Assembly: GCF_026250525.1 (NCBI RefSeq)
Contig: NZ_CP111043.1
Location: 2,713,501-2,777,500 of the forward strand
DNA: 64,000 nucleotides
From: Chondrinema litorale
GTDB lineage: Bacteria; Bacteroidota; Bacteroidia; Cytophagales; Flammeovirgaceae
Direction of reading: 5' to 3'
The notes under the pieces were generated by a model that searched no databases, was not told the DNA's origin, and was given only the letters and a program-made list of their open reading frames with translations. This document shows, piece by piece, positions 37,507 to 45,783 of the stretch. Each line of letters starts with the position of its first letter. The stretch's first letter is position 1. Position numbers and translations under genes: made by a program.

Positions 37507-38271
37507 TTAGCTGTCGAGCAGGTTGTGCTCATTTAGTTTTTTGAGCGCTTCATTTTTATAATTTCTACCAATCGGAATTTCGAAACCAGCAACTTCGGCA
37601 TGTGTAGCACAAAAAGCTTCAATTTTTTCCAGATTAATAATGAAAGAACGGTGGATACGCATAAATCGCTGCTCTGGAAGCTTTTCTTCCAAATAGCTTA
37701 TTTTCTGATAGGCAACTACTTCTTTACCAGGAGTTTTTACTCTAATATAATCTTTCAAGCTTTCTATATATAGAATATCCTTAAGAAGCACTTTAACCAT
37801 TTTTTTATCAGATTTTAAATAAATAAATGGTTCTTGGGGAATATCAGTTGCCGTTGAGTTTGAAGCATTATGCGTAATTAAACTATTGAGCTCAGACTTC
37901 GGTTTGGTTTCATCTGGTTTGTTATAGATTACCTTATTTACTGCCTTTAAAAAGCGATCAAACGAAATAGGTTTTAACAGGTAATCTACAGCATCTAACT
38001 CATAACCCTCAATGGCATATTCTCTATATGCAGTAGTAAAAATGACCTTAGGTGGATTTTTTACACTTTTCATAAAGTCGATGCCTGTAAGCTTAGGCAT
38101 CTGTATATCTAAGAAAAGTAAATCTATTTTTTCAGTCTGTATTTTATTGTAAGCTTCAATGGCATTTTTACACCTGGCCACAAGTTCCAGTGTATCTAAC
38201 CGCTCTATGTAATTTTCCAATACATCGAGGGCTAGTGGTTCATCATCCACTATTAAGCATCTTACTTTCAT
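37507..38271 (-). CDS. LytTR-family response regulator
   Basis: A 254-residue two-domain regulator. The receiver domain (about 1-120) has the acidic pocket VDDEP (D9, D10), the phospho-acceptor D55 in FLDIQMPK, and Lys in LLKPI near 107. A Ser/Thr-rich linker precedes the LytTR DNA-binding domain (about 148-250: FIYLKSDKKMVKVLLKDILY, YIRVKTPGKEVVAYQKISYLEEKL, FMRIHRSFIINLEKIEAF). It follows the histidine kinase gene by 72 bases and would be its cognate partner. Its targets are unknown; the adjacent barrel and sulfatase are candidates. Confidence 0.93.
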   Translation of the reverse strand: MKVRCLIVDDEPLALDVLENYIERLDTLELVARCKNAIEAYNKIQTEKIDLLFLDIQMPKLTGIDFMKSVKNPPKVIFTTAYREYAIEGYELDAVDYLLKPISFDRFLKAVNKVIYNKPDETKPKSELNSLITHNASNSTATDIPQEPFIYLKSDKKMVKVLLKDILYIESLKDYIRVKTPGKEVVAYQKISYLEEKLPEQRFMRIHRSFIINLEKIEAFCATHAEVAGFEIPIGRNYKNEALKKLNEHNLLDS

Positions 38272-38343
38272 AATATAATTGTATTAGGGGAATTTCCTCT
38301 TTTCCTTTAAAATACAGACTTAAAGATAATTTTTCAATTATTC

Positions 38344-39462
38344 CTATATGACATTTCGTTCCAAGTTGTCTTGGAACATTAATTCGTCGTTGGTAGCCAG
38401 TTTTAGTTTAAGTACTACCAAGAAGGTATCTTTTTCGTCAAAGATTTTGAGGTCGTAATTGTCTGCGTAGATAAGGTCAAGTCTTCTCTTTACATTTTTA
38501 AGACCAATACCACTTCTGTAACTGCTAATTTTTAAGTGATCATCTTCAGGAGATTTGCTGTTTTCTACCTTAAATACCAGCTTATCTTCAGTTACATGTA
38601 GGTCAAAAGAAACCCAAACAGTTTCTAGTTCGCCACTTACGCCATGTTTAAAGCTGTTTTCGATAAAAGGCAATAACAACATTGGAGCGATCATTTTACC
38701 GCTTAAATCGCCAGATATGTTAAAAGAAACATCTAGTCTTTCTCCATATCTTATTTTTTCTAAATCTATGTAGTGGTTGATGTAGTTAATCTCTTTACTG
38801 AGCGATACCTGTTTTGCTACTGTATCGTAAAGCATATAGCTCATTAATTCAGAAAGTTTGAGAACTACTTCAGGGGCATTATCAGATTTTTTTAAAGTAA
38901 GTGAATAAAGGTTGTTTAGGGTATTGAAAAGAAAATGAGGATGTACCTGAGACTTAAGAAACTTAAGTTCAGCCTCTAGTTTTTCTTTTTCCAAAGATTT
39001 CGCTTCCTGCTGATCTTTATACCATTTTTTCAGAAGTTTAATTACAATTACCATAATGGCTAATGTATAAGTGTTGGCTAAGGTTTTCAGTATTCTGAAA
39101 GTTATGAAAAAGGGTGTTCCAACCCTTTCGGGTATGAACTGTGGATATAGTACGTATTGGTAGAAAAGTCTTATAGCAAGACCAGCAAAAATAATAGCGA
39201 CAAAAGTATAAGTAAAGAACTCAGCATACTTTCGTTGAAAAAGGTACTTCTCAATTAAATTAAAAAGTACAAAATATACCAGCGGAAGTTTTATCAGTAA
39301 TTCTGAAGATTCACAAATAAAAGCTCGAAGGTAGTGGTCGTCGTAACTACCCCAAGAAGTGCCATAAAAGCAAATGTAAGCGACCCAGAACGCTATGTGA
39401 ACAAGCGGACGGTTTTGTGAAAACCTTAAAATTAAAGAGTCTTTTTTTAGTTGAAGGCTCAT
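38344..39462 (-). CDS. Sensor histidine kinase, LytS/YehU type
   Basis: A 372-residue kinase with four predicted membrane helices in the first 145 residues (for example WVAYICFYG, PLVYFVLFNLI, FVAIIFAGLAIRLF, LAIMVIVIKLL). A short coiled linker leads to the His_kinase domain with QVHPHFLFNTLNNLY (phospho-acceptor His 176 after the Pro). The HATPase part has the N-box LPFIENSFKHG (about 264-274) and a G-box in SGIGLKNVKRRL. The kinase and LytTR regulator form a standard Bacteroidota two-component system. The signal is probably a membrane or envelope cue because there is no large periplasmic domain. Confidence 0.92.
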   Translation of the reverse strand: MSLQLKKDSLILRFSQNRPLVHIAFWVAYICFYGTSWGSYDDHYLRAFICESSELLIKLPLVYFVLFNLIEKYLFQRKYAEFFTYTFVAIIFAGLAIRLFYQYVLYPQFIPERVGTPFFITFRILKTLANTYTLAIMVIVIKLLKKWYKDQQEAKSLEKEKLEAELKFLKSQVHPHFLFNTLNNLYSLTLKKSDNAPEVVLKLSELMSYMLYDTVAKQVSLSKEINYINHYIDLEKIRYGERLDVSFNISGDLSGKMIAPMLLLPFIENSFKHGVSGELETVWVSFDLHVTEDKLVFKVENSKSPEDDHLKISSYRSGIGLKNVKRRLDLIYADNYDLKIFDEKDTFLVVLKLKLATNDELMFQDNLERNVI

Positions 39463-39722
39463 AATATAAACTGATAAACCGGGTATTCTAACAAAAATAA
39501 CTGAAGATTGATATTGAAGAAGTAATAGAAATTAATTTAGACAAAATACAAAAAAACACTTATAAAATACCATTTACACGCTACCTGTGCCTTATTTATG
39601 TGTATATACTCTAAATAACAGTATAAAGTAGCTTTATGTCTAAAACCAATGGTGCTGTATTTAAATAAATATAATTTCGCTTATTGTTAATGCAACAGTT
39701 AGTCACATAACATGAACCATGG
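39463..39722 (+). other. AT-rich gap that may contain a plus-strand small RNA
   Basis: No reading frame longer than about 10 codons was found on the plus strand. The region ends in a well-formed plus-strand terminator at 39723-39757, although both flanking genes run leftward, so a short non-coding transcript or leader peptide is possible. Promoter elements are not clear. Confidence 0.35.
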
Positions 39723-39757
39723 AATGGTACTTTAACATTTAAAGTACCATTTTTTTA
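39723..39757 (+). terminator. Plus-strand rho-independent terminator with no plus-strand gene before it
   Basis: aatggtacttta (39723-39734) pairs with taaagtaccatt (39740-39751), with a 5-base loop and a run of T. The minus side lacks a T-run, so the orientation is plus. Confidence 0.75.
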
Positions 39758-39758
39758 T

Positions 39759-40424
39759 TTAAGAATATAATCCATCCGCAACTTCTTTTACAGAATAAAA
39801 ATCTTTTTGCTCTCCAGGATAGATCTCTAAAACATTCGCAATCGTTAGCTTCACCATTATTTCAGATGCAATCTCTTTGCTAATACCAGCATAACTGGCA
39901 AAGCCTTCAATGTCTATTTTGCCATTAGAAGAAGCGTATTGTATTAATTGTCGTTCGTGTTCTCCATAGACAAAATATGCTTCTGTATTTTTTGTGCGAG
40001 CTTTTAGTATCTGTCTTATTTCTCGGCTACTTTGTACGCTCCGATCTGCTACTCGCAGGTAGGCTCTGCCAATTTTTTTATAAAAGTTATAGATTAAAAA
40101 AACAGGTTTGTGTTGGCTTTCTTCTATATAAAAAGCAACTACATTTTTTCGGGCATTTAAACTTATATACTCAAAGGAATACTTAATTGCAGGTTTGCAA
40201 TGCTTTTCAATGGCTTGTTCAATAACAAATGCTTCTCCTTCGGCATCTTTTAAGCCGGTAATCCCTCCATCATCGTTTACTCCGATTAATAATGTTCCAC
40301 CGTTGGTGTTGGCAAAAGCTACTATTTCACGCATAATTTTTACAGGATCAGCAGCTTTTCTCTTAAACTCCAACATGCTTCCTTCACCCTTACTAACCAG
40401 TTTTCGGAGACCATCGAGTTTCAT
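39759..40424 (-). CDS. AlbA_2-domain (Schlafen-like) putative nucleic-acid-binding protein
   Basis: A 221-residue protein whose N-terminal 130 residues match the AlbA_2 domain: EGSMLEFKRKAADPVKIMREIVAFANTNGG with TLLIGVNDDGGITGL, and KPVFLIYNFYKKIGRAYLRVADRSV. The C-terminal part contains a predicted winged-helix-like region (ASYAGISKEIASEIMVKLTI). The family is often annotated as ATP-binding or transcriptional regulator without proof; the Glu-Phe-Lys and Gly-Val-x-Asp-Asp-Gly-Gly motifs recall Schlafen-type nucleases. It is 87 bases downstream of hpt on the same strand. Confidence 0.83.
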   Translation of the reverse strand: MKLDGLRKLVSKGEGSMLEFKRKAADPVKIMREIVAFANTNGGTLLIGVNDDGGITGLKDAEGEAFVIEQAIEKHCKPAIKYSFEYISLNARKNVVAFYIEESQHKPVFLIYNFYKKIGRAYLRVADRSVQSSREIRQILKARTKNTEAYFVYGEHERQLIQYASSNGKIDIEGFASYAGISKEIASEIMVKLTIANVLEIYPGEQKDFYSVKEVADGLYS

Positions 40425-40511
40425 GGTTTATGTAATAATTGGTTGATAAAGAACTTTTGCAGGTAATAAACTACCTAAAGTAACAAGTGTTACAAGAAAT
40501 AGATTTATTTT

Positions 40512-41039
40512 TTACTCGTCGAGTACATATAAACCTTTTAGGTTTCTGCCGAAACCATCGTAATCTAGGCCATAGCCAACAACAAATTTGTTGTCTATTT
40601 TAAGGCCAAGGTAATCAATTTCTATACTTCCCTTGTATACCTCTGGCTTAAGCAGCAATGCAGCAATTTTTACAGAAGCGGGTCCTTTCTTAGCTACATC
40701 TTCAGAAAGTTTTTTTATGGTATTGCCTGTATCTATAATGTCTTCTACGATAAGTACATTTTTATCTTTAATGCTTTCGTCAAACCCGATTAATTCGGCT
40801 ACTTTACCTGTAGAGCTTGTGCCCTTGTAAGAGCTATATTTGGCAAAAGAAATTTCGAGAGGAAGGTCTACGTATCGACAAAGATCGGCAAGAAACATAA
40901 ATGCACCATTTAAAATGCCTACTACTACAAGCTCTTGTCCTTGATAATCTTCGGTAATCTGCTTTCCTATTTCTTTGAGCCTGCTTTGTATTTTCTCTTC
41001 GTCCAGATAAACTTTAAAGTGTTTGTCTTTTACTTTCAT
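40512..41039 (-). CDS. hpt: Hypoxanthine phosphoribosyltransferase
   Basis: A 175-residue purine salvage enzyme that makes IMP or GMP from hypoxanthine or guanine and PRPP. The ATG at 41039, preceded by ctggaaatatc with a GGA-type ribosome site, fits the family N-terminus (KVKDKHFKVYLDEEKI); an in-frame TTG at 41090 would add 17 atypical residues. The PRPP loop is VLIVEDIIDTGNTIK near 99-113, VVVGILNGAFMFLADL is the first conserved loop, and KFVVGYGLDYDGFGRNL is the C-terminal purine-binding region. Confidence 0.95.
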   Translation of the reverse strand: MKVKDKHFKVYLDEEKIQSRLKEIGKQITEDYQGQELVVVGILNGAFMFLADLCRYVDLPLEISFAKYSSYKGTSSTGKVAELIGFDESIKDKNVLIVEDIIDTGNTIKKLSEDVAKKGPASVKIAALLLKPEVYKGSIEIDYLGLKIDNKFVVGYGLDYDGFGRNLKGLYVLDE

Positions 41040-41108
41040 GATATTTCCAGCTAATGCTTTTATGTTAGGAATTTCTAAAAAACAGCTCAACTCGTTTCAA
41101 GCATTGCA

Positions 41109-41116
41109 CAAATCTA
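41109..41116 (-). promoter_or_regulatory. Possible -7 promoter element upstream of hpt
   Basis: Read on the minus strand this is TAGATTTG, matching TAnnTTTG, about 70 bases before the hpt start. A TTG lies only 13 bases further upstream, shorter than the normal spacer. Confidence 0.35.
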
Positions 41117-41206
41117 TGGAATTTAGCTACAATATCTTGATGGATTAGCAGCAAAAACTTAATTTCGGCGATAAGAAAAACAAATCTTTATAAAAAACTC
41201 AATTTT

Positions 41207-41626
41207 ATGAATTATTGGTTGGTGAAATCTGAGCCGGGTACATACTCATGGGATGACTTTACCGCACTCGGAAGAGATCACTGGGATGGCGTAAGAAACT
41301 ATCAGGCGAGAAACAACATGAAGGCGATGAAGGTCTCAGATAAGGTGCTTTTTTACCACAGTGTTAAAGACAAAGAAGTAGTTGGAATAGCAGAGGTAGT
41401 AAAAGAACATTACCAAGACCCAACCACAGAAGATACCAGATGGGTAGTTGTAGACCTTGTACCTGTTGAAAAACTCCCGAAAACAGTTACCTTAGAGCAG
41501 GTTAAAGCAGACGAACGCTTAACAGACATTGCGTTGGTAAAGCAATCGCGCTTATCGGTAATGCCTCTAAAAAAAGAAGAGTTTGATATAATTCTGGGTT
41601 TGGCTTATGATGATGAAAGTAAATAA
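41207..41626 (+). CDS. EVE-domain protein (modified-base reader type)
   Basis: A 139-residue protein that is essentially a single EVE domain, related to the PUA/YTH fold. The opening MNYWLVKSEPGTYSWDDF and the following WDGVRNYQARNNMKAMKVSDKVLFYHS are the family signatures; VVVDLVPVEKLPKTVTLEQVK and QSRLSVMPLKKEEF complete the fold. EVE domains bind modified DNA or RNA bases in characterised relatives, and the human homologue is THYN1. The natural ligand here is unknown. It is followed by the EEP-family gene 31 bases later. Confidence 0.93.
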   Translation: MNYWLVKSEPGTYSWDDFTALGRDHWDGVRNYQARNNMKAMKVSDKVLFYHSVKDKEVVGIAEVVKEHYQDPTTEDTRWVVVDLVPVEKLPKTVTLEQVKADERLTDIALVKQSRLSVMPLKKEEFDIILGLAYDDESK

Positions 41627-41657
41627 GTATTTTATTTAAGGCCTTAATTTTTGATTC

Positions 41658-42701
41658 TTGAAAGCAATCAGTCTCCTAAAGATTACTTATTGTCTTTTCG
41701 TATTAATAGCTTATTCATGCGTGCTCATTTCGCCAGGAGTATTTTGGCCGGCTGCCTTTTTAGCATTATTAGTTCCTTTTATTATCGTTTTTGAGTGCAT
41801 CAGATTAGTGTTTTTTGCATTCAGAAAATCACGAAATATCATTTATCCTATCGTATTATTGGTATGTGGTTTTCCTTTTATTAAAGCTTCATTTTCTTTT
41901 TCTAGTGAAAATGAGGCTGGGGGAAACCCAATCTCTGTGCTTAGTTATAATGCTCGGGTTTTTAACTTGTACAATAACAATCTTGAAGAGTCTGTAAAAC
42001 CGATTGATTGGGTTGCGAAACACAGCGCAGACGTAAAGTGTATACAAGAGTTTTACAATTTAGATAAACAGCCTGAGTTTGCCACAACAAAAAAAATTAG
42101 CCATAGTGGAGAACAGTATCACTTTTTTCAGCCAGTGGTAATTAATAGAATAGGTGGGGAGTTTGGTTTGGCAATATTTAGCAAATACCCAATAGTTTCT
42201 AGAGGAGTAATAGATTTACAAACCAACTCTACCAACAGTGCCATCTTTGCAGATATTGCTGTAGGCGGTGACACTATTCGCGTGATAAATGTGCATTTAC
42301 AATCTTTGAGTTTGCACGAAGACGATCTTGCTTTACAAGAACAAAGGGTTACAGGTATACGATCTTTAATGGAAAAGCTAAAGGTTGGATTTTTAGCAAG
42401 AGAAAAGCAATTAAGAAAGATTGAGCGCTACTTAGAAGATTCCGAGTATCCTATAATTGTATGTGGAGATTTAAACGATACACCTTATAGTTATTCCTAT
42501 TTTAAACTAAGGCAATACCTTAAAAATGCTTTTGAAGAGCAGGGGATGGGTTTTGGTTTTAGTTATAATGGCAGCCTTTCTTTTTTAAGAATCGACAATC
42601 AGTTTTATAGCGAAAGACTTTCAGTATTAAATTTTAAAACGCATTACGATATTGATTTTTCCGATCATTATCCTATAACAGCTTCATATTCTTTAAAATA
42701 A
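41658..42701 (+). CDS. Membrane-anchored endonuclease/exonuclease/phosphatase-family protein
   Basis: The start is a TTG at 41658; no ATG lies before the hydrophobic N-terminal segment, so this is the best choice (347 residues). Two to three membrane helices occupy about residues 5-75 (CLFVLIAYSCVLI, FLALLVPFIIVFECI, YPIVLLVCGFPFI). The EEP domain starts at about 95 with ISVLSYNARVFN, has CIQEFYN (catalytic Glu), INVHLQS, CGDLNDTPYSY (Asp-x-Asn) and ends with SDHYPITA (Asp-His). These motifs are complete. Relatives include sphingomyelinase-, DNase I- and inositol phosphatase-like enzymes, so the substrate could be lipid, nucleotide or nucleic acid. It is probably co-transcribed with the EVE gene. 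Confidence 0.85.
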   Translation: MKAISLLKITYCLFVLIAYSCVLISPGVFWPAAFLALLVPFIIVFECIRLVFFAFRKSRNIIYPIVLLVCGFPFIKASFSFSSENEAGGNPISVLSYNARVFNLYNNNLEESVKPIDWVAKHSADVKCIQEFYNLDKQPEFATTKKISHSGEQYHFFQPVVINRIGGEFGLAIFSKYPIVSRGVIDLQTNSTNSAIFADIAVGGDTIRVINVHLQSLSLHEDDLALQEQRVTGIRSLMEKLKVGFLAREKQLRKIERYLEDSEYPIIVCGDLNDTPYSYSYFKLRQYLKNAFEEQGMGFGFSYNGSLSFLRIDNQFYSERLSVLNFKTHYDIDFSDHYPITASYSLK

Positions 42702-42704
42702 AAA

Positions 42705-42731
42705 AGAGCTACGTAGTATAGCTCTCTTTTA
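42705..42731 (+). terminator. Terminator after the EEP-family gene
   Basis: agagcta (42705-42711) pairs with tagctct (42719-42725), extended imperfectly by flanking A and T tracts. The position directly after the stop supports terminator function. Confidence 0.7.
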
Positions 42732-42758
42732 TTAAATATGGATTACTAAATTATAGGA

Positions 42759-43619
42759 TTAATTTTCCATTGCTTTTAATTCGTCTTCAGTAAAATCTGT
42801 TGGTAGCCCGATGTTTTCGTATTGATCGAACTCTTCCAAAATAGTACTGAATTTTATGCGTGCTCTTTTGTAAGAAGATGCTCCTAATGGCAAGTGTAAT
42901 GGCGGATTTTCTATTTGAGTTACTTTGTACATAGCTCTTGCTGCTTTTTCTGGGTCACCTACTTGTTTTCCACTCACACCCGAAATCGATTGTACATTTT
43001 TCCAAGCAGACTCTTTGTAATCCACAATTTCTGAGTGAAATAAATTTGCAGACCTACCAGCCCAATCTGTACGGAAAGGCCCAGGCTCGATGTTGGTTAC
43101 TTTTATGCCTAAGTGAGAGGTTTCTGCGGCAAGTGCCTCGCCAATACCCTCAAGTGCAAACTTAGACCCGTTGTAAATTCCTACTCCCGGAAAACCATTT
43201 AAACCTGCAATAGAAGTAATATTAAGTATATGGCCTTTTCTTTGTCTTCTCATGTAAGGCAATACTGCTTTTATCATTCTAACAGCGCCAAATACATTTA
43301 CATTAAACTGGCTTTGCATGGCTTCTTCTGTTACTTCTTCTACACTACCTAAAACACCATAACCAGCATTGTTTACAAGTACATCAATTTTACCATGCAT
43401 TTGCACAGCTTTATCAACTCCTTCTTTAATTTGTTCAGGTTTGGTAACATCTAATATAATTGCTGTAATTTTTCCCGGAGATAAGCTTTCAAACTCTTCG
43501 ATTTGAGATTCTTTTCTGAGTGTGCCTACAACAAAATCACCTTTAGCAGTTGCTATTTTTGCTAATTCTCTTCCAAAACCTGTAGAGCATCCTGTAATCA
43601 GCCAAACTTTTTGAGTCAT
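42759..43619 (-). CDS. Short-chain dehydrogenase/reductase
   Basis: A 286-residue classical SDR. The NAD(P) motif is TGCSTGFG near residues 9-16, followed by NNAGYGVLGS near 86, the catalytic Ser in LNITSIAGLNG and the Tyr-x-x-x-Lys in GIYNGSKFALEGI near 152-164. ITNIEPGPFRTDW-type sequence (VTNIEPGPFRTDWAG) closes the active site. The substrate is unknown; this subgroup is often annotated as an oxidoreductase acting on small aldehydes or ketones. The insertion sequence ends only 38 bases upstream of its start, so its promoter may lie inside or be changed by that element. Confidence 0.9.
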   Translation of the reverse strand: MTQKVWLITGCSTGFGRELAKIATAKGDFVVGTLRKESQIEEFESLSPGKITAIILDVTKPEQIKEGVDKAVQMHGKIDVLVNNAGYGVLGSVEEVTEEAMQSQFNVNVFGAVRMIKAVLPYMRRQRKGHILNITSIAGLNGFPGVGIYNGSKFALEGIGEALAAETSHLGIKVTNIEPGPFRTDWAGRSANLFHSEIVDYKESAWKNVQSISGVSGKQVGDPEKAARAMYKVTQIENPPLHLPLGASSYKRARIKFSTILEEFDQYENIGLPTDFTEDELKAMEN

Positions 43620-43656
43620 ATCTTCTATTTTTTAGATTGATTATAATATTCAAACA

Positions 43657-43676
43657 ATGAAGTGATTTAAACTTTT
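43657..43676 (+). repeat. Left terminal inverted repeat of the insertion sequence
   Basis: Twenty bases, matching the complement of the right repeat except at positions 6 (g versus c) and 9 (a versus g). Confidence 0.82.
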
Positions 43677-43749
43677 AGTCTGAAATTTATAAAAAATACG
43701 CATCAAATATGAGCTTAGTGGCTCTCTAACCTTCCACTAATTCATAAGT

Positions 43750-44574
43750 ATGATACGTATTTTAAGCAAAGGTATGATAAACAAACATTTTATACCGTAT
43801 TTAAGCCAAGCTAATCGAGGTTTTGTTAGCAAAGTCCCTTTGTGGGAGGTAGTAAATGCCATTCTGTACAAACTCAAAACAGGTGTGCAATGGCATCTTT
43901 TACCTTGTAAGTCATTGATTAGGAGCAATAAAGTAAAATACGGTGCTATCTATCATCATTTCAACAAGTGGTGCAAAGACGGCAGTTGGAAAAAGGCATG
44001 GATACACCTTTTGAGTCTTCATAAGTCCTTGTTAGACCTGAGTCTGGTGTTTATGGACGGTACGCATACACCCGCTAAGAGAGGTGGAGAGTATACAGCT
44101 TATCAAGGCAGGAAAAAGTCAAAGACTAGTAATACAATTTGGCTGACAGACCGCCAAGGAAACGTAGTCGGTTTTTTGCCTCCAGTTTCAGGTAACCACC
44201 ATGACTTATTTGAGCTTGAAAAGCATCTTGAGCAACTTATCGAAATACTGAATCAGTGTGGCATCGCAGTAGATGGGCTGTTTCTAAATGCAGATGCTGG
44301 GTTCTATTCCAAACCCCTCAAGAAGCTATGCTTCGAGCATGGAATGATCATGAACGTACCTGCTAACAAGGGCAATAACAGACAGTTAGAAGACTGCCAG
44401 AATTATTTTGACGAATTGATGTATGAAGAACGTTATAAAATAGAAAGAACAAATGCTTGGATGGATAGCTATCGAACAATGCTCAATCGATTTGATACTA
44501 CTTGGCTTAGTTGGAATGCTTGGCATTACATCTTTGCTATGATAAGGTGGATCAAAAATCTGTCAAAAGTTTAA
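43750..44574 (+). CDS. IS5-family transposase (DDE type)
   Basis: A 274-residue transposase with an N-terminal DUF4096-like helical domain (VPLWEVVNAILYKLKTGVQW, followed by YHHFNKWCKDGSWKKAW). The catalytic core has the DDE triad: Asp in LVFMDGTHTPAKRGGEY near residue 103, Asp in FLNADAGFYSKPL near 182, and Glu in EERYKIERTNAWMDSYR near 232-248. The Y-(2)-R-(3)-E-(6)-K type signature of IS5 (here YKIERTNAWMD with ERTNAW) is recognisable. The frame is complete and there is no programmed frameshift. It may still be active. Confidence 0.92.
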   Translation: MIRILSKGMINKHFIPYLSQANRGFVSKVPLWEVVNAILYKLKTGVQWHLLPCKSLIRSNKVKYGAIYHHFNKWCKDGSWKKAWIHLLSLHKSLLDLSLVFMDGTHTPAKRGGEYTAYQGRKKSKTSNTIWLTDRQGNVVGFLPPVSGNHHDLFELEKHLEQLIEILNQCGIAVDGLFLNADAGFYSKPLKKLCFEHGMIMNVPANKGNNRQLEDCQNYFDELMYEERYKIERTNAWMDSYRTMLNRFDTTWLSWNAWHYIFAMIRWIKNLSKV

Positions 44575-44584
44575 ACCAGTTCAT
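44565..44584 (-). repeat. Right terminal inverted repeat of the insertion sequence
   Basis: aaaagtttaaaccagttcat; it contains the transposase stop codon (taa at 44572-44574). Confidence 0.82.
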
Positions 44585-44807
44585 TATGAGTACTTTTTTG
44601 TTTGGGGATTTCTCAAAATGTAATTGTAGCTAAGTTAATTAACATTGCACACCTATGTTTAGATGATTTAGATAAAAAAAGTAGCTAAAAAAAATACTGA
44701 GAATAGAAATAAAATGATAATTACAGTTTATAAAACTGGATTTTTGACTAATTTTAATTTGTCTATTCGATATTAAAACAAACAAGGTATTCTTAAAAAT
44801 TACAACA

Positions 44808-45725
44808 ATGGACCGCTTTAAAAGACTTCTTATTGGCATAGATTTTACCGATTTTGATGCTAATGTAATTCGATACACTGAGTTTATTAGCAACCTTTCT
44901 CAACCAGAAAAAATCTACTTTATACATGTACACAACAGCCTTGACATACCTGATGAAGTAAGGCAGGAATTAAGCATAGAAGATCCTTTGGATGAATATC
45001 TAAAAGATGAGATGAAACAAGTTGTGGCTGCAAATTTTGATTCACACCAAAACTTTGACATAGAATATATGGTGGTAGAAGGTGCGCCATTTCCTCAAAT
45101 GTTGCATTGGGTAAAAGTAAAAGAAATAGATCTTACTATTTTAGGAAAGAAAAACTCAAAAGGGAGTGGTGTGTTTTTAACTCGATTTACGAGACGAACA
45201 GCCAGTTCGGTGCTCATTGTGCCAGAAAAAGCAGAAACAGTATTAGACAGTATTTTGGTGTGTAACGACTTTTCTGTGAACTCAGAGTTATCTACTCAAA
45301 AAGCACTTGAGTTTGCTCATTTATTACCAAACTCAACAATTTATAGCCAGCATATTTTTAATGTGCCAGTTGGGTTTCATAAATCGGGAAAGTCTTTTGA
45401 CGAAGTTGCAGCCATTATGAAAAAGCATGCAATAGCCAGATATAGAGAGTTTGAGCAAAATATAGACAATCCGGATAATATTTATATTACTCCAATTTTC
45501 ACATTAAATAAGAAAAGTGATCCGGCTACATTGGTGCAAAAAACGGCAGATAGTATGCAAGCTAAAATGGTGATTGTGGGTTCTAAAGGGAGAACATTTG
45601 CTGCCAGTATATTCTTAGGAAGTTTTGCAGAATGTTTAGTGAGAGAACAAGCAGAAGTGCCTTTGTTGGTAATTAAGAGAAAAAATGAAAACATGGATGT
45701 AATTGAGGCACTTAAAAATATATAA
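44808..45725 (+). CDS. Universal stress protein with two tandem UspA domains
   Basis: A 305-residue protein with two UspA domains of about 145 residues. The first opens RLLIGIDFTDFDANVIRYTE and includes DLTILGKKNSKGSGVFLTRF; the second opens SILVCNDFSVNSELSTQKAL and ends MVIVGSKGRTFAASIFLGSFAECLVREQ with VPLLVIKRK. The second domain keeps a G-x2-G-x9-G(S/T) ATP-binding pattern (GSKGRTFAASIFLGSF), while the first has a looser version. These cytoplasmic proteins respond to starvation and stress; the specific role is unknown. The gene lies downstream of the insertion sequence, but 223 bases separate them. Confidence 0.9.
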   Translation: MDRFKRLLIGIDFTDFDANVIRYTEFISNLSQPEKIYFIHVHNSLDIPDEVRQELSIEDPLDEYLKDEMKQVVAANFDSHQNFDIEYMVVEGAPFPQMLHWVKVKEIDLTILGKKNSKGSGVFLTRFTRRTASSVLIVPEKAETVLDSILVCNDFSVNSELSTQKALEFAHLLPNSTIYSQHIFNVPVGFHKSGKSFDEVAAIMKKHAIARYREFEQNIDNPDNIYITPIFTLNKKSDPATLVQKTADSMQAKMVIVGSKGRTFAASIFLGSFAECLVREQAEVPLLVIKRKNENMDVIEALKNI

Positions 45726-45751
45726 AGAGAGGCTATTTTCTGTCTCTTTTT
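45724..45751 (+). terminator. Probable terminator after the universal stress gene
   Basis: aaagaga (45724-45730) pairs with tctcttt (45743-45749) followed by T. A longer alternative pairing exists (gagaggcta at 45727-45735 with tagcctctc at 45762-45770). Confidence 0.6.
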
Positions 45752-45783
45752 GAGTTCAGTTTAGCCTCTCAGTCATATTCAGA

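Larger units (their letters stand above)
43657..44584 (+). mobile_element. Insertion sequence, IS5-family type, with visible terminal inverted repeats
   Basis: A complete element of about 928 bases: one intact transposase gene flanked by 20-base inverted repeats that match at 18 of 20 positions. The left repeat is atgaagtgatttaaactttt (43657-43676); the right one is its near-complement at 44565-44584 and overlaps the transposase stop codon. No convincing target-site duplication could be defined, so the outer limits may shift by a few bases. It sits between an SDR gene and a universal stress gene. Confidence 0.85.

Noticed and set aside
43737..43928. 63-residue minus-strand frame across the start of the transposase
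   Set aside because: Antisense to the transposase N-terminal domain; not coding.
43640..44600. Target-site duplication flanking the insertion sequence
   Set aside because: Several 2-3 base matches next to the inverted repeats are possible, but none is convincing.
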